Position numbers and translations under genes: made by a program. The notes under the pieces are model-generated. The model was not told the origin of the DNA. It searched no databases and was given only the letters and a program-made list of their open reading frames with translations. Shown piece after piece: positions 8,958 through 19,742 of a stretch of 62,337 bases of DNA. The DNA lies in NCBI GenBank assembly GCA_945290265.1, contig CALYQW010000019.1, forward strand, positions 1 to 62,337, in the 5' to 3' direction. The stretch's first letter is position 1; every line of letters begins with the position of its first letter. The DNA is from an uncultured Erwinia sp. GTDB lineage: Bacteria > Pseudomonadota > Gammaproteobacteria > Enterobacterales > Enterobacteriaceae.

Positions 8958-9602
8958 GTGCGTAAAATAACGCTACTGTTGTTATGTCTGTTACTCCAGG
9001 CATGTACACAAACGCAAAAGGAATTGGGAAATTCTGTCAGACAGGCATTTTTCGGTGCTGATGATGTGCAGAAAACGGATGCACAAATAAATAGTTCTCC
9101 CTACGCCAGTATGTATTTGCGTATCAACAATGGTGCACAAATTTATGTGGTTCTGGGCTTTAGTGAGCAGGGGCAACAGAAATGGATCACCCATGATCGT
9201 GCCATGGTCGTTACCTGGAACGGGCGGCTGGTTAAAACGCTCGATCTGGCAGATAACCTGCTGGAAGTCACCAACCTGCAGCAGGACCCTTTAGCGGATA
9301 TTCAGCATCTGCAACCCGGTGCCCGCTGGACGCGCACGCTGACCTGGACCGAACAGGGGCAATTGCGTGCGGCAACTGCCGTTTCACGCTTCAGCCGCCA
9401 GCCCGATCAGGTACTGAAACTGGCCGGTAACCCGGTGAACTGCCAGGTCTGGCAGGAAGATGTGGCAACCACCGATGGTCGTCACGCCTGGCGCAACACC
9501 TTCTGGATTGACCGTGCCGGCGGGCAGGTTCGCCAGTCTGAGCAGATGCTGGGCGCAGTTTATTTTCCGCTCAAAACTACCCTCCTGAAGCCGGCCAGAT
9601 AA
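8958..9602 (+). CDS. yjbF: YjbF-family outer-membrane lipoprotein
   Basis: The 214-aa protein has a lipoprotein signal with lipobox LLQAC (Cys at residue 16), so it is probably outer-membrane anchored. It matches E. coli YjbF (212 aa; group 4 capsule GfcB family). The start is GTG with CAGGGG upstream; the stop TAA overlaps the ATG of yjbG by one base, which indicates translational coupling. It is part of the yjbEFGH polysaccharide operon. Confidence 0.92.
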   Translation: MRKITLLLLCLLLQACTQTQKELGNSVRQAFFGADDVQKTDAQINSSPYASMYLRINNGAQIYVVLGFSEQGQQKWITHDRAMVVTWNGRLVKTLDLADNLLEVTNLQQDPLADIQHLQPGARWTRTLTWTEQGQLRAATAVSRFSRQPDQVLKLAGNPVNCQVWQEDVATTDGRHAWRNTFWIDRAGGQVRQSEQMLGAVYFPLKTTLLKPAR

Positions 9603-10351
9603 TGAATAAAATCCAAACTCTTTTCGCAGGCAGCGTGATGCTGTTTGCTTTGCCTGTTCTGGCTGCCAGCCAGGTCACCATTAGCAGGCCGGGACAGCCC
9701 GATGTGCTGGTCAGGGATGCTGAAAACCTGGCGCAGTTACTCACCCGTGCGGAGGTCCAGGGGAAAACCTGGTGGCCGGGCACGGTGATCGCCGAACAGC
9801 AGGCCAGCGTGCGGGCGCAGGCGCAGCAGCATGCGTTGCTGCGCCGTTTGCAGCAGTGGCACGGCGCACTGCTGGCTGAAAATAACCGCAGGCTGGCGGT
9901 GAGGGTGGAGTCGCTGCATCAACAGATTGCGGCGCTGCGCGTCACCGGACGGCAGGTAGTCCCGGTGGATGCGGATGTCGTGCGTTTACATCCGCAGGAT
10001 AACCATCGTCTGGTTGGTGGCTACCAGCTCTACCTGGCATCAGAACCGACCTCAGTTGTTCTGGCCGGCGTCGTAAACCGGCCGGGTAAAACCCCCTGGG
10101 TTCCCGGTCGCAGCGTGGCAGATTACCTCCCGGGAGCACCTGCCGACGGGGCGGAGCGCAGCGTTGTACAGCTGATCTCGCCATCAGGGTGCGTAAGCAC
10201 GGTACCGGTGGCTTACTGGAATCAGCGCCATATTGAACCTCAGACCGGCAGCATTATCGTGGTGGGGTTCTCCTCATGGGTGCTGCCTGACAACCTGAGC
10301 GATCTTAACCAACAGATTGTTTCTCTCTTTACGCAGCGGATACCTGACTGA
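9602..10351 (+). CDS. yjbG: Capsule biosynthesis GfcC-family periplasmic protein
   Basis: The 249-aa protein has a signal peptide ending near FALPVLAAS and is predicted to be periplasmic. It belongs to the GfcC/YjbG family, whose members resemble parts of polysaccharide export proteins; the SLBB-like segment around residues 150-210 ([15 protein letters not shown]) supports this. It overlaps yjbF and yjbH by one base at each end. Confidence 0.9.
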   Translation: MNKIQTLFAGSVMLFALPVLAASQVTISRPGQPDVLVRDAENLAQLLTRAEVQGKTWWPGTVIAEQQASVRAQAQQHALLRRLQQWHGALLAENNRRLAVRVESLHQQIAALRVTGRQVVPVDADVVRLHPQDNHRLVGGYQLYLASEPTSVVLAGVVNRPGKTPWVPGRSVADYLPGAPADGAERSVVQLISPSGCVSTVPVAYWNQRHIEPQTGSIIVVGFSSWVLPDNLSDLNQQIVSLFTQRIPD

Positions 10352-12465
10352 TGAAAAAACACCTTATTCTCAGCCTGCTGCCGCTGCTGCCGCTGCTGCC
10401 GCTGCTGGTTGCGGGTGCCTGTCAGGCACAGAGCGTCAGCTGGTTGGCGCCAGAGGGCCCTTCTCAATCCGACTTTGGTGGCGCGGGGCTGCTGCAGCTG
10501 CCTACGGCACGTATGGCGCAGGAAGGCGAATTCAGCCTGAATTATCGCTATAACGACCAGTATCACTTCTATTCCGCATCCGTACAGCTGTTTTCATGGC
10601 TGGAAACTACGCTGCGCTATACCGATGTCAAAACCCGCCGTTACAGCGATTCAGAAAGCTTTAGCGGTGACCAGAGCTACAAAGACAAAGCATTCGATCT
10701 GAAGCTGCGCCTGTGGCAGGAAAGCTGGTGGCTGCCGCAGGTGTCGCTGGGGATGCGCGATATTGGCGGAACCGGGCTGTTTGACAGTGAATATCTGGTG
10801 GCCAGCAAGGCCTGGGGTCCCTTCGACTTTACCGTCGGACTGGGCTGGGGCTATCTGGGTACCAGTGGCAATATCAGCAACCCATTTAACGCCGTCAGCG
10901 ATAAATTTAATACCCGTCCCCGCCGCTATGGATCGCCCGGCGCAGTCAGCTTCGACAATATGTTTCGCGGCCCGGCTTCCGTATTTGCCGGCATTGAATA
11001 TCAAACGCCCTGGCACCCGCTGCGCCTGAAGGTGGAGTACGAAGGTAATAACTACCGCGAGGACTTTGCCGGATGTCTGAAGCAGGACAGCAACATTAAC
11101 GTTGGGGCGGTTTACAGTCTGACGGACTGGGCGAGGATCAATCTCAGCTACCAGCGGGGGAACACCCTGATGGCCGGGGTGACGCTGCACACTAACTTTA
11201 ACCAGCTGCGTTATCACGGCAGGGACACGCCGAAACCGCCTTACCGGCCGCAGCCACCGCAGAGCGGCACCATCGATGCGGAGCAGGCCAGTCAGCAGCT
11301 GACCGATCTGCAGATCCTGGCCGGTTTCTATGCGCCCAAAATCGAGGTTAAAGGCAACACGCTGTATGCCAGTGGTGAGCAGGTGCGTTATCGCGATAAT
11401 CAGGAAGGTATTGACCGTGCGAATGTGATCCTGGCGAACCATCTGCCGGCAGGCGTGGACACCATTGCGCTGACTGAAACCCGCACTCACCTGCCGCAGG
11501 TTACCACCAAAACTGACGTTGCCAGCCTGCAGCGTCAGCTGGAAGGCTATCCGATGGGGCAGACTGAAACCCTGCGTCAGCAGCGGGTAGAGCCGGTGGC
11601 TGCGCCGCCAGCCAGCCAGCGCTTTGCGGTAAACAGTCAGCGTCTGAACTACAGCCTGTCGCCGGTGCTGAATCAGTCGGTGGGTGGCCCGGAAAGCTTC
11701 TATATGTACCAGCTGGGGCTGATGGCGAATGGCAGCTACTGGCTGACAGACAATTTGCTGGTGGACGGCAGCGTATTTGCCAACCTGAAGAACAACTACA
11801 GCAAGTTCAGATACGACGGCACGCCGCATGACTCCACGCTACCACGGGTGCGTACCCATGTACGTGACTACCTGGACAATAATGTATTTATGAATAATCT
11901 TCAGGCGAACTATATGCAGCATCTGGGTAATGGCTTCTATGGCCAGCTGTACGGCGGCTATCTGGAAGCCATGTTCGGTGGTGTGGGTGGCGAACTGCTG
12001 TACCGTCCACTGGATGCGCGCTGGGCAGTGGGCGTCGATGTGGCCCGGGTGCGCCAGCGTGACTGGAACAATATGATGAAGTTCACATCATACAGCGCCA
12101 GCGTGGGGAATATCACCGCCTACTGGCGGCCCTGGTTCAGTGAAGACATTCTGGTTAAAGCCAGCGTAGGGCAGTATCTGGCGAAAGATCGCGGCGTGAC
12201 GTTCGATATCTCGAAGCGCTTTGACAGCGGGATCACCGCCGGCGTTTATGCCACTAAAACCAACGTCAGCAGGAAGGATTATGGCGAAGGTGGCTTTACC
12301 AAAGGCTTCTATATCTCGGTTCCGATGGATCTTTTCAGTTCTGCGCCAGTGCGAAGTCGTGCTCAGATCAACTGGGTGCCGCTGACGCGTGATGGAGGGC
12401 AAATGCTGGGACGTAAGTTCCATCTGTACGATATGACCAGCGATCGCGATCGTTATTATCGCTAA
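10351..12465 (+). CDS. yjbH: YjbH/GfcD-family outer-membrane polysaccharide protein
   Basis: The 704-aa protein is the last of the operon and matches E. coli YjbH (698 aa). It has an N-terminal signal, a large beta-rich N-terminal domain with repeated aromatic, amphipathic strands, and a C-terminal domain also rich in YGGY-type strands, consistent with an outer-membrane barrel. The signal peptide hydrophobic core contains four consecutive copies of a Leu-Leu-Pro unit made by a 9-bp DNA repeat. Start ATG overlaps the yjbG stop (TGATG). A terminator follows. Confidence 0.92.
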   Translation: MKKHLILSLLPLLPLLPLLVAGACQAQSVSWLAPEGPSQSDFGGAGLLQLPTARMAQEGEFSLNYRYNDQYHFYSASVQLFSWLETTLRYTDVKTRRYSDSESFSGDQSYKDKAFDLKLRLWQESWWLPQVSLGMRDIGGTGLFDSEYLVASKAWGPFDFTVGLGWGYLGTSGNISNPFNAVSDKFNTRPRRYGSPGAVSFDNMFRGPASVFAGIEYQTPWHPLRLKVEYEGNNYREDFAGCLKQDSNINVGAVYSLTDWARINLSYQRGNTLMAGVTLHTNFNQLRYHGRDTPKPPYRPQPPQSGTIDAEQASQQLTDLQILAGFYAPKIEVKGNTLYASGEQVRYRDNQEGIDRANVILANHLPAGVDTIALTETRTHLPQVTTKTDVASLQRQLEGYPMGQTETLRQQRVEPVAAPPASQRFAVNSQRLNYSLSPVLNQSVGGPESFYMYQLGLMANGSYWLTDNLLVDGSVFANLKNNYSKFRYDGTPHDSTLPRVRTHVRDYLDNNVFMNNLQANYMQHLGNGFYGQLYGGYLEAMFGGVGGELLYRPLDARWAVGVDVARVRQRDWNNMMKFTSYSASVGNITAYWRPWFSEDILVKASVGQYLAKDRGVTFDISKRFDSGITAGVYATKTNVSRKDYGEGGFTKGFYISVPMDLFSSAPVRSRAQINWVPLTRDGGQMLGRKFHLYDMTSDRDRYYR

Positions 12466-12492
12466 ACGGCAATCCGCCTCAGCATGATGGTA

Positions 12493-12525
12493 AAGCCTGC
12501 AAGGATTACATGCGGGCTTTTTTTG
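12493..12525 (+). terminator. yjbEFGH terminator
   Basis: The stem AAGCCTGCA/TGCGGGCTT with a 9-base loop (one G-T pair) is followed by a run of T, 28 bases after yjbH. Confidence 0.85.
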
Positions 12526-12535
12526 TGAATGGTTT

Positions 12536-12570
12536 TTGGCAAACGGCCAGGCCAGGTCAAAAGCGCACCG
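12536..12570. repeat. Remnant of the dispersed repeat border (copy D)
   Basis: A run of the same period-6 units seen at the borders of copy A (GGCAAA CGGCCA GGCCAG GTCAAA AGC) sits between the yjbH terminator and psiE. No core is present, so it is a border remnant or a solo tail. Confidence 0.5.
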
Positions 12571-12665
12571 GCGGAAAAGCGGAAAGATTGTGATAATGGT
12601 CAGGCTGACGCATAGTATAACCGCCCGGTATTTTGCCGGGTAATGATGACTTTAAGGTATGTAAC

Positions 12666-13079
12666 ATGACCCCATCTGTACGAACACCCGCTGCCTGGCT
12701 GGCCTTTGCCCTGCAGATGGTGCTGAATTTTGGTTTGATTATTCTGGCCTGTATCCTGGTCGTTTTTCTCGGTAAGGAAACCCTGCATCTGGCGAACGTA
12801 TTACTGAATGTGGATGAACAGACCTCGTCATATCTGCTGATTGAAGGGATTGTCACTTACTTCCTGTACTTTGAATTTATCGCGCTGATCGTCAAGTATT
12901 TCCAGGCGGGTTATCATTTCCCGCTGCGTTACTTTGTTTACATTGGTATCACCGCAATCATTCGGCTGATCATTGTCGATCATAAAAATCCTTTCGATAC
13001 CCTGGCGTATTCCATTGCCATCTTGATTCTGGTGATTACCCTGTGGCTGGCCAACAGTCAGCGTCTGAAGCGCGAATAA
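12666..13079 (+). CDS. psiE: Phosphate-starvation-inducible protein PsiE
   Basis: The 137-aa inner-membrane protein has four hydrophobic segments and the highly conserved [15 protein letters not shown] and [19 protein letters not shown] blocks of PsiE (136 aa in E. coli). Its function is unknown; in E. coli it is induced by phosphate starvation and cAMP-CRP. I prefer the ATG at 12666 (AAGG 8 bases upstream) to one at 12633. In E. coli it also follows yjbEFGH. Confidence 0.93.
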   Translation: MTPSVRTPAAWLAFALQMVLNFGLIILACILVVFLGKETLHLANVLLNVDEQTSSYLLIEGIVTYFLYFEFIALIVKYFQAGYHFPLRYFVYIGITAIIRLIIVDHKNPFDTLAYSIAILILVITLWLANSQRLKRE

Positions 13080-13157
13080 CGCGCCCTGCGGTATACTTGT
13101 ACCCGATTGAGGTGTCCGGTGCCTGAGGGGGCCGGACAGTATCCGTGGAGAGAAGCG

Positions 13158-13697
13158 ATGACGGAAAATGCGTTAAGCTGGTTGCGCGCGCTGGACTGGT
13201 CAGCGGAGCAGGCTTGCCAGCTGTCGCCCGCACTGCGTGACTGGCTGCTGGAAGAGCGATCCATGACCCGGCGTTTTGAACGCCACTGCCGTCAGGTCAC
13301 CGTCCGTATCACGCGTGAAGGGTTTATTTCCCGCCAGCAGGCGACACCAGAGGTGGCGCTGCTGCCGCAGGAAATGCGCTACTGGCTGCGTGAAATCGTG
13401 TTATATGGTGATGGCGTTCCCTGGCTGGCCGGGCAAACGCTGTTACCGGAATCGACCCTGACCGGGCGGGACAGGCAGCTGCTTGAGCTGGGCACCATGC
13501 CGCTGGGGCGCTATCTGTTCAGCAGCCCGGATCTGACCCGCGACTTTATTGATGTTGGCAGCAGCGGTGAACTGTGGGGACGGCGTTCGCGCCTGCGCCT
13601 GGCAGGTAAACCGCTGCTGCTGACTGAACTGTTTTTACCTGACTCACCGCTTTATGGTGAGACGCTGCCTGCCGGAGAGAAATCTGCTAATGAGTAA
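13158..13697 (+). CDS. ubiC: Chorismate pyruvate-lyase
   Basis: It removes pyruvate from chorismate to give 4-hydroxybenzoate, the first committed step of ubiquinone synthesis. The 179-aa product shares RYWLREI, PLGRYLF and WGRRSRLRL with the family (E. coli 165 aa); the extra residues lie at the C-terminus ([13 protein letters not shown]). The ATG at 13158 has GGAGAG upstream. The 3' end overlaps ubiA by 8 bases, so the two are coupled. Confidence 0.95.
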   Translation: MTENALSWLRALDWSAEQACQLSPALRDWLLEERSMTRRFERHCRQVTVRITREGFISRQQATPEVALLPQEMRYWLREIVLYGDGVPWLAGQTLLPESTLTGRDRQLLELGTMPLGRYLFSSPDLTRDFIDVGSSGELWGRRSRLRLAGKPLLLTELFLPDSPLYGETLPAGEKSANE

Positions 13698-14535
13698 GCT
13701 GTCTGCTTACGTCCGCCTGATGCGGATCGATAAACCTATTGGATCGCTGCTGCTGCTGTGGCCAACGTTATGGGCACTGTGGCTGGCGCATCTGCGCGTT
13801 CCGCCGCTGAATATTCTGCTGGTCTTTGTCCTGGGGGTGTTCTTTATGCGCGCGGCGGGCTGCGTGGTGAACGATTTTGCTGACCGTAAAATAGACGGTC
13901 ATGTGAAACGTACCCGCCAGCGTCCGCTGGCCAGTGGCGAAGTCACCACGCGGGAAGCGAAAATCCTGTTTGCACTGCTGGTGCTGGTGTCGTTTTGCCT
14001 GGTGCTGACCATGAACAGCATGACTATCTGGCTGTCGCTGGGAGGGCTGCTGCTGGCGTGCTGCTATCCGTTTATGAAGCGCTATACCCATTTACCGCAG
14101 GTGGTGCTGGGGGCGGCGTTTGGCTGGGCGATCCCGATGGCCTGGGCGGCGGTCAGTGAAAGCGTTCCTTTCACCTGCTGGCTGCTGTTTGTGGCGAATA
14201 TCTGCTGGACGGTGGCTTACGATACGCAATACGCGATGGTCGATCGCGATGACGATCTGAAGATCGGCGTTAAATCGACGGCTATTTTATTCGGTCGCCA
14301 CGATACGCTGATAATTGGTCTGTTGCAGCTGGCAACCCTGGTGCTGATGGTGTGGCTGGGCTGGCTGCTGGCGCTGGGGTCAATGTTTTATCTGGCACTG
14401 CTGGCGGCGGCGGGGCTGTTTATTTATCAGCAGAAGCTGATCGCCGGGCGGCAGCGTGACGCCTGTTTTCAGGCGTTTCTGAACAATAACTATGTTGGCA
14501 TGGTGCTGTTTATTGGCATTCTAATGGGGATATGA
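13690..14535 (+). CDS. ubiA: 4-hydroxybenzoate octaprenyltransferase
   Basis: It attaches the octaprenyl tail to 4-hydroxybenzoate in the inner membrane. The 281-aa protein has about eight membrane segments and both Asp-rich prenyl-diphosphate sites: [15 protein letters not shown] near residue 70 and [16 protein letters not shown] near residue 190. I chose the ATG at 13690 ([18 protein letters not shown]), which overlaps the ubiC stop, rather than an upstream in-frame ATG at 13654. Confidence 0.97.
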   Translation: MSKLSAYVRLMRIDKPIGSLLLLWPTLWALWLAHLRVPPLNILLVFVLGVFFMRAAGCVVNDFADRKIDGHVKRTRQRPLASGEVTTREAKILFALLVLVSFCLVLTMNSMTIWLSLGGLLLACCYPFMKRYTHLPQVVLGAAFGWAIPMAWAAVSESVPFTCWLLFVANICWTVAYDTQYAMVDRDDDLKIGVKSTAILFGRHDTLIIGLLQLATLVLMVWLGWLLALGSMFYLALLAAAGLFIYQQKLIAGRQRDACFQAFLNNNYVGMVLFIGILMGI

Positions 14536-14630
14536 TCCAGGCGAATGCCTGGTGCATTCCGCCGGGCGCGGGACCTGATGCCGCCTGAAGGTCAACGTCA
14601 ACAAGGTCAACAGCCAGGGCAAGGGCTAAA
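14536..14630. repeat. Dispersed structured intergenic repeat, copy C (right end)
   Basis: It begins with TCCAGGCGA, as found at copy A 7773-7781, and then ends with 23 bases (14574-14596) identical to the right end of copy A core. Between them most of copy A right half is missing, so it is an internally deleted copy. The following 14597-14625 consists of period-6 units related to the copy A border (GTCAAC, GGTCAA, AGCCAG, GGCAAG). Confidence 0.75.
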
Positions 14631-14635
14631 CATTG

Positions 14636-14672
14636 AAAAAAGCGGAGCCACTCCGGTGAAGGAATGGCTCCG
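14636..14672 (-). terminator. plsB terminator
   Basis: On the minus strand a 12-bp stem (14672-14661 with 14654-14643, one G-U pair) is followed by six T, just after the plsB stop. Confidence 0.85.
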
Positions 14673-14685
14673 TATTAGTCAGAAC

Positions 14686-17112
14686 TCAGGCAGGCGTTTG
14701 GATGGCGCTCTCAATCGTGATTCTGACGTCCTGGGTAATCAGGTCAGCCAGCAGCTGATATACCTGCGGCGTCTGCGTCACATCCGCATCGCCGTAATCA
14801 CTGATATAGCCTTCATCGCGCAGGGTTAGTACCAGCGAGGTAAATACCGCTTTATCAAAGAACTCCGGAGCGTTAATCCCATGTAGTACCGACAGCCGTT
14901 GCGCGATGGTACGGCTCTCTTTCTCCAGCGTACCCCGATTGATTGCCGGGTTCGCGCTTAATACCGAAAAGGTAATAGCATAACGCTGTAGCGTCTCGCG
15001 CACCCCGGCCGCCAGTACCTGCAGAGGCCGTACCCTTGCTGGATTTATCTGTAGCTGGTCATCTGTACGGGTCAGCAGTGCCTGACGCGCCATTTCCTTT
15101 GTCAGCGCAACGATGACCGCCGGCAATTCGGCCTTATCCCAGCGCAGGAACAATTCACGCTTCAGCATCGGATAAATCACGCTCAGCTGATGCAGCAGCG
15201 CTTCCCGACTCAGCGTCTGATGCTGCAGCAGGATCGCGGCAATCAGTGACGGCAGTACCAGCATATGATGGATATTATTACGGTAGTAGGTCATCAGCAC
15301 CGCCTGCTCGCGCGGCAGAATGACAATCTCACCAATATTATCCTGCTCCAGCTCAAACTTGTTCATCCCCAGCGCCTGATCCAGCAGCGCCTCAGCGCTG
15401 AGATCCGGCACGGTGGAATCGGCAGAATACGGCACGTTGCGCAGCAGCTGCAGATAGCAGTCAAGCTGCTCAACCAGCTGCTTACGCGTCATTGAGCGCT
15501 GACGTGACGCCAGTAGCGCGGTCACGCACAAGTTCATGGCGTTGGCCGCCCCGGCGCTGTTAATGCGCTCCATCACCTGCTGGGCGATATCGTTGACCGC
15601 CGGAGCCAGCCAGCTGGGGCGCTGAGCTTCAATCGGATCGATGGCTTCACGCCATTCCGGCACCTGATGATTCAGATAGGCCACCAGCGGCAGCGGTTCA
15701 CCAAAGTTCACATAGCCCTGACCGAGGTTACGCAGCTTACGCAGGCCGCGCACCATCGACATAAAGCCTTCTTTCTCTTTAGCGGCACCGCGCAGTTCTT
15801 TAGCATAAGTACCCACTTCCATCACATGCTCATAGCCAATGTAGATCGGGATCAGCGTAATAGGACGGTTGCCGCCGCGCAGCATCGCCTGAATGGTCAT
15901 CGCCAGGGTGCCGGTTTTCGGATCGAGCAGACGCCCGGTGCGCGAGCGACCACCCTCGACAAAATATTCCACGGAATAGCCACGGGTAAAGAGTTCGCCC
16001 AGATACTCACGGAAGACGGTGGAATAGAGTTTATTGCCCTTAAAGGTGCGGCGAATAAAGAATGCCCCGAGGCGGCGGAAAATCGGCCCGGCAGGCCAGA
16101 AATTCAGGTTAACCCCGGCGGCAATATGCGGTGGCACCAGTCCCTGATGGTAAAGCACATAGGACAGCAGCAGATAGTCCATATGGCTGCGGTGACAGGG
16201 CACATACACCAGTTCATGACCGTCCTGCGCCAGCTGACGCACCCGCTCGCCGCCGCTGACGTTAATGCCCTGATACAGCCTGCTCCAGGTCCAGCCCATC
16301 ACGCGGTCGGTGATGCGGATCGCCTCATAGGAGAAATCAGCGGCCACTTCTTCCATCAGCTCAACAGCATTCTGCTGCGCTTTTTCATGAGAGATTTTTT
16401 TACTGCGCGCTTCATCAGCCACCGCTTTGGCAATGGCTTTGGACTGCAACAGCTTATTAAACAGATCCTGTCGTGCCGGCAGACGCGGCCCTACCGCCGC
16501 CAGGCGCTGACGGGCAAAGTGCATTCGTGCCACCCGCGCCAGCTTCTGGGCAATGGTTTTATCGGTGCCATGCTCCGTTGCCATGCGCCGCAGCGAGACC
16601 ATCGGTGAGAAGCGCACAAAGCTGTCGCGTCCGAGCCACATTACGGCGACGAACTTCTGAATCCCGTTCAGCACCCGCAGATGCGGCTGTTGCTCACCCT
16701 GCACTTCACGGCCGGGGGCGCGGCCAAACATCACTGATACCGGCACCATCTGCACGTCTAAATCAGGATTATTGCGGTGCAGATCCAGATAGTCATGAAA
16801 CAGTTTTACCGAGTCGGGATTGGGCACAAAATAGGGGAAAACTCGCGGGCCATCATGGATAAAGACATAGCGCGGTAAAACTGCACCATCAATTTCCAGC
16901 GGCCGCAGTGGATCGGGCAGATCCTGCTGACGACACTGCGCGCGCAGGGCCAGAAGATCGGCCTTTGAATCATAAGGCAGCACATACATAATAGGGCGCG
17001 ACGTATCGAGCCCCAGTTCGGCAACCGGTTCAGCCGGAATTGCCTTACTTTTTACCAGTAGTTTTAATGGTAAATTCAATAATTTGTAATATAGATTACG
17101 CCAACCTGACAT
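14686..17112 (-). CDS. plsB: Glycerol-3-phosphate O-acyltransferase
   Basis: It acylates position 1 of glycerol 3-phosphate, the first step of phospholipid synthesis, at the inner membrane. The 808-aa product matches E. coli PlsB (807 aa). The four acyltransferase blocks are present: [13 protein letters not shown] (the H-x4-D motif, near residue 305), [24 protein letters not shown] and [16 protein letters not shown] used the ATG at 17112 ([13 protein letters not shown]) as in E. coli; in-frame ATGs at 17121 and 17148 would add 3 or 12 residues. It is divergent from dgkA. Confidence 0.97.
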   Translation of the reverse strand: MSGWRNLYYKLLNLPLKLLVKSKAIPAEPVAELGLDTSRPIMYVLPYDSKADLLALRAQCRQQDLPDPLRPLEIDGAVLPRYVFIHDGPRVFPYFVPNPDSVKLFHDYLDLHRNNPDLDVQMVPVSVMFGRAPGREVQGEQQPHLRVLNGIQKFVAVMWLGRDSFVRFSPMVSLRRMATEHGTDKTIAQKLARVARMHFARQRLAAVGPRLPARQDLFNKLLQSKAIAKAVADEARSKKISHEKAQQNAVELMEEVAADFSYEAIRITDRVMGWTWSRLYQGINVSGGERVRQLAQDGHELVYVPCHRSHMDYLLLSYVLYHQGLVPPHIAAGVNLNFWPAGPIFRRLGAFFIRRTFKGNKLYSTVFREYLGELFTRGYSVEYFVEGGRSRTGRLLDPKTGTLAMTIQAMLRGGNRPITLIPIYIGYEHVMEVGTYAKELRGAAKEKEGFMSMVRGLRKLRNLGQGYVNFGEPLPLVAYLNHQVPEWREAIDPIEAQRPSWLAPAVNDIAQQVMERINSAGAANAMNLCVTALLASRQRSMTRKQLVEQLDCYLQLLRNVPYSADSTVPDLSAEALLDQALGMNKFELEQDNIGEIVILPREQAVLMTYYRNNIHHMLVLPSLIAAILLQHQTLSREALLHQLSVIYPMLKRELFLRWDKAELPAVIVALTKEMARQALLTRTDDQLQINPARVRPLQVLAAGVRETLQRYAITFSVLSANPAINRGTLEKESRTIAQRLSVLHGINAPEFFDKAVFTSLVLTLRDEGYISDYGDADVTQTPQVYQLLADLITQDVRITIESAIQTPA

Positions 17113-17236
17113 AAACAACATAAGCCTCTTGTTAGCAAAGCGCAGCAAGAATAACAGAAAGAGCGGTCATAATCTGTGGGGACGGAAAGATGTCCGTCTT
17201 TTACCGCATGGTACAGCCCAATGGGAAGAGCGAATT

Positions 17237-17614
17237 ATGGCAAGTAATGTTACCGGATTAACCCGGATTATAAAGGCGGCAGGCTACTCGTGGAAAGGGT
17301 TACGCGCGGCCTGGCAGTATGAGGCGGCTTTCCGCCAGGAAACGGTGCTGGCAGTGATTGCCATTGCGCTGGCCTGCTGGCTGGATGTTGACCCCGTTAC
17401 CCGGGTACTGCTGATCGGGTCGATTGTGCTGGTGCTGATTATGGAAATCCTTAACAGCGCGATTGAAGCGGTAGTTGATCGGATTGGTAGTGAAATTCAT
17501 CCGCTGGCAGGCAGAGCGAAAGATATGGGGTCCGCTGCGGTATTCCTGGCGCTGATACTCGCTTTTTTTGTATGGATTATCCTGTTATCAGCCCACCTTA
17601 AAGACTTTTTTTAG
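17237..17614 (+). CDS. dgkA: Diacylglycerol kinase
   Basis: The 125-aa inner-membrane enzyme phosphorylates diacylglycerol, recycling the lipid by-product of osmoregulated glucan synthesis. It has three membrane helices and the signature [17 protein letters not shown], with the catalytic Glu region, plus [11 protein letters not shown]. The start at 17237 ([21 protein letters not shown]) has GGGAAGAG upstream; a longer frame from 17129 overlaps the plsB promoter and is not supported. Confidence 0.96.
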   Translation: MASNVTGLTRIIKAAGYSWKGLRAAWQYEAAFRQETVLAVIAIALACWLDVDPVTRVLLIGSIVLVLIMEILNSAIEAVVDRIGSEIHPLAGRAKDMGSAAVFLALILAFFVWIILLSAHLKDFF

Positions 17615-17664
17615 CTCTGTGAATACCAGAATCTCACCGGCTTTGGTTTTCAAGACCGGAATAC

Positions 17665-17680
17665 CTGTATATACTCACAG
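17665..17680. promoter_or_regulatory. LexA (SOS) box 1 of lexA
   Basis: CTGTATATACTCACAG matches the SOS consensus CTG-N10-CAG with a TATA-rich centre, 29 bases before lexA. Confidence 0.93.
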
Positions 17681-17684
17681 TCGA

Positions 17685-17700
17685 CTGTATAAACAACCAG
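17685..17700. promoter_or_regulatory. LexA (SOS) box 2 of lexA
   Basis: CTGTATAAACAACCAG lies exactly 20 bp after box 1, the tandem arrangement known for E. coli lexA autoregulation. Confidence 0.9.
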
Positions 17701-17708
17701 GGGGCGGA

Positions 17709-18317
17709 ATGAAAGCATTAACGGCAAGGCAGCAGCAGGTTTACGATATGATTCGTGACCACATTAATCAAACCAGTATGCCACCCACGCGGGCAGAAAT
17801 TGCTACGCAGCTTGGCTTCCGTTCCCCCAATGCGGCTGAAGAACACCTGAAAGCGCTGGCGCGTAAAGGCGTTATTGAAATTATTTCCGGCGCATCGCGC
17901 GGTATCCGTCTGATGATGGAAGAGGAAGAAGGATTGCCGCTGATCGGGCGTGTCGCTGCCGGTGAACCCCTGCTGGCGGAACAGCATATCGAAGGGCACT
18001 ATCAGGTGGACCCCAATTTATTTAAGCCGGGTGCGGATTTTCTGCTGCGCGTCAACGGTATGTCGATGAAAGATATCGGCATCATGGATGGCGACCTGCT
18101 GGCGGTACATAAAACTGACGATGTGCATAACGGTCAGGTGGTGGTGGCGCGCATTGACGATGAAGTCACGGTGAAAAGGCTGAAAAAACAGGGCAATATT
18201 GTGCAGCTGCTTCCGGAAAATAACGATTTTCAGCCGATTGTGGTCGATTTACGTCAGCAGGCACTCACTATCGAAGGACTGGCCGTCGGCGTTATCCGCA
18301 ACGGCAACTGGCTGTAA
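17709..18317 (+). CDS. lexA: SOS response repressor LexA
   Basis: The 202-aa protein represses DNA-damage genes until RecA filaments stimulate its self-cleavage. The N-terminal winged helix is at residues 1-70 ([15 protein letters not shown] recognition region). The cleavage site Ala84-Gly85 lies in RVAAGEP, the catalytic Ser119 in NGMSMKDIG and Lys156 in [11 protein letters not shown]. The ATG at 17709 follows GGGGGCGG; a longer upstream frame runs through both SOS boxes and is not real. Confidence 0.98.
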   Translation: MKALTARQQQVYDMIRDHINQTSMPPTRAEIATQLGFRSPNAAEEHLKALARKGVIEIISGASRGIRLMMEEEEGLPLIGRVAAGEPLLAEQHIEGHYQVDPNLFKPGADFLLRVNGMSMKDIGIMDGDLLAVHKTDDVHNGQVVVARIDDEVTVKRLKKQGNIVQLLPENNDFQPIVVDLRQQALTIEGLAVGVIRNGNWL

Positions 18318-18338
18318 CTCAGGCCATTAATCACAGTG

Positions 18339-18362
18339 CGCTACGTCGGGTAGCGTATACTG
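18339..18362 (+). terminator. Possible attenuating hairpin between lexA and dinF
   Basis: CGCTAC/GTAGCG with a 5-base loop lies between lexA and dinF, with TTATTTTT shortly after. The T-run does not start directly at the stem, so it may only reduce read-through. Confidence 0.35.
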
Positions 18363-18392
18363 TTATTTTTGACCGATAACCGCTGGCTGGTG

Positions 18393-19742
18393 ATGCAACT
18401 TTTTACTTCCGCAGATAAACAACTTTGGCGGCTGGCGCTGCCAATGATCCTCTCCAATATCACTGTTCCCCTGCTTGGCCTGGTTGATACCGCCGTTATT
18501 GGTCATCTTGACAGCGCGATCTATCTGGGTGGCGTAGCGCTGGGCACCACCATCACCAGCTTTCTGTTTATGCTGCTGCTTTTTCTGCGTATGAGCACCA
18601 CCGGACTGACGGCACAGGCCTTTGGCGCTGGCAACAAACCGGCGCTGGCGCGCGCGCTGATGCAGCCGCTGCTGCTGGCACTGATTGCCGGTCTGGCCTT
18701 TATTGTATTTAAAACCCCGCTTACCCAACTGGCGCTAAGTATTACCGGCAGCAGTCCGGCGGTACAGCAGCAGGCGGAACTGTTTATGCAGATACGCTGG
18801 TTGAGCGCACCGGCAACCCTGGCCAATCTGGTGCTGCTGGGCTGGCTGCTGGGGGTTCAGTATGCCCGGGCACCGGTGATCCTGCTGATTATCGGCAACC
18901 TGGTGAATATTGGCCTGGTGCTGTGGCTGGTGGTGGGTATGGGCGCCGGCGTACGCGGTGCGGCGGCAGCCACCGCGATCTCGGAATACGTGACGCTGCT
19001 GGTGGGGCTGGTACTGGTCTGGCGGGTGATGCGCCTGCGTGGACTGTCACTGGCGCTGCTGCTGAACAGCTGGCGCGGGAATATTGGCCGTCTGCTGCGC
19101 CTGAACCGCGATATCATGCTGCGTTCGCTGTTACTGCAACTCTGCTTTGCCTCACTGACCATACTGGGCAGCCGGCTGGGCAGCGATATTGTGGCGCTGA
19201 ATGCTGTGTTGCTGATGTTTATGACCTTTACTGCCTATGCGCTGGATGGCTTTGCTTACGCTGTCGAAGCCTGTTCCGGGCAGGCGTTTGGTGCCGGTGA
19301 CAGTAAGCAGTTACTTCGTATCTGGCAGGCGTCCTGTCGGCAGGCCGGTGGGCTGGCGCTGCTGTTTTCGCTGATTTACGCCATCAGTGCTGAGCAGATT
19401 ATTGCGCTGCTGACCAGCCTCGACAGTTTACGCCAGCTAGCGGTTCATTATCTGTGGTGGCCGGTGCTGATGCCGCTGGCCGGCGTAGGCTGTTACCTGC
19501 TGGATGGGATGTTTACTGGCGCTACCCGGGCGCGCGAAATGCGCAACAGTATGCTGGTGGCGGCCGGAGGATTTGGTCTGACGCTGTTTACCCTGCCGCG
19601 GCTGGGGAATCACGGTCTGTGGCTGGCGCTGACGGTGTTTTTGCTGCTGCGCGGCGTTTCCCTGTGGGCTATCTGGCGCTGGCACTGGCGGCATAACAGC
19701 TGGTTCCGCACGCCAGAAAATCACGCCAGATCAGACGCTTAG
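18393..19742 (+). CDS. dinF: MATE-family efflux protein DinF
   Basis: The 449-aa membrane protein has about twelve helices and belongs to the MATE family of cation-coupled multidrug transporters. It is similar to E. coli DinF throughout (WRLALPMILSNITVPLLGLVDTAVIGHLD near the N-terminus). It follows lexA in the same direction, so SOS induction is inferred as in E. coli. I used the ATG at 18393; a TTG at 18369 is less likely. Its last four bases overlap the convergent end of zur. Confidence 0.94.
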   Translation: MQLFTSADKQLWRLALPMILSNITVPLLGLVDTAVIGHLDSAIYLGGVALGTTITSFLFMLLLFLRMSTTGLTAQAFGAGNKPALARALMQPLLLALIAGLAFIVFKTPLTQLALSITGSSPAVQQQAELFMQIRWLSAPATLANLVLLGWLLGVQYARAPVILLIIGNLVNIGLVLWLVVGMGAGVRGAAAATAISEYVTLLVGLVLVWRVMRLRGLSLALLLNSWRGNIGRLLRLNRDIMLRSLLLQLCFASLTILGSRLGSDIVALNAVLLMFMTFTAYALDGFAYAVEACSGQAFGAGDSKQLLRIWQASCRQAGGLALLFSLIYAISAEQIIALLTSLDSLRQLAVHYLWWPVLMPLAGVGCYLLDGMFTGATRAREMRNSMLVAAGGFGLTLFTLPRLGNHGLWLALTVFLLLRGVSLWAIWRWHWRHNSWFRTPENHARSDA

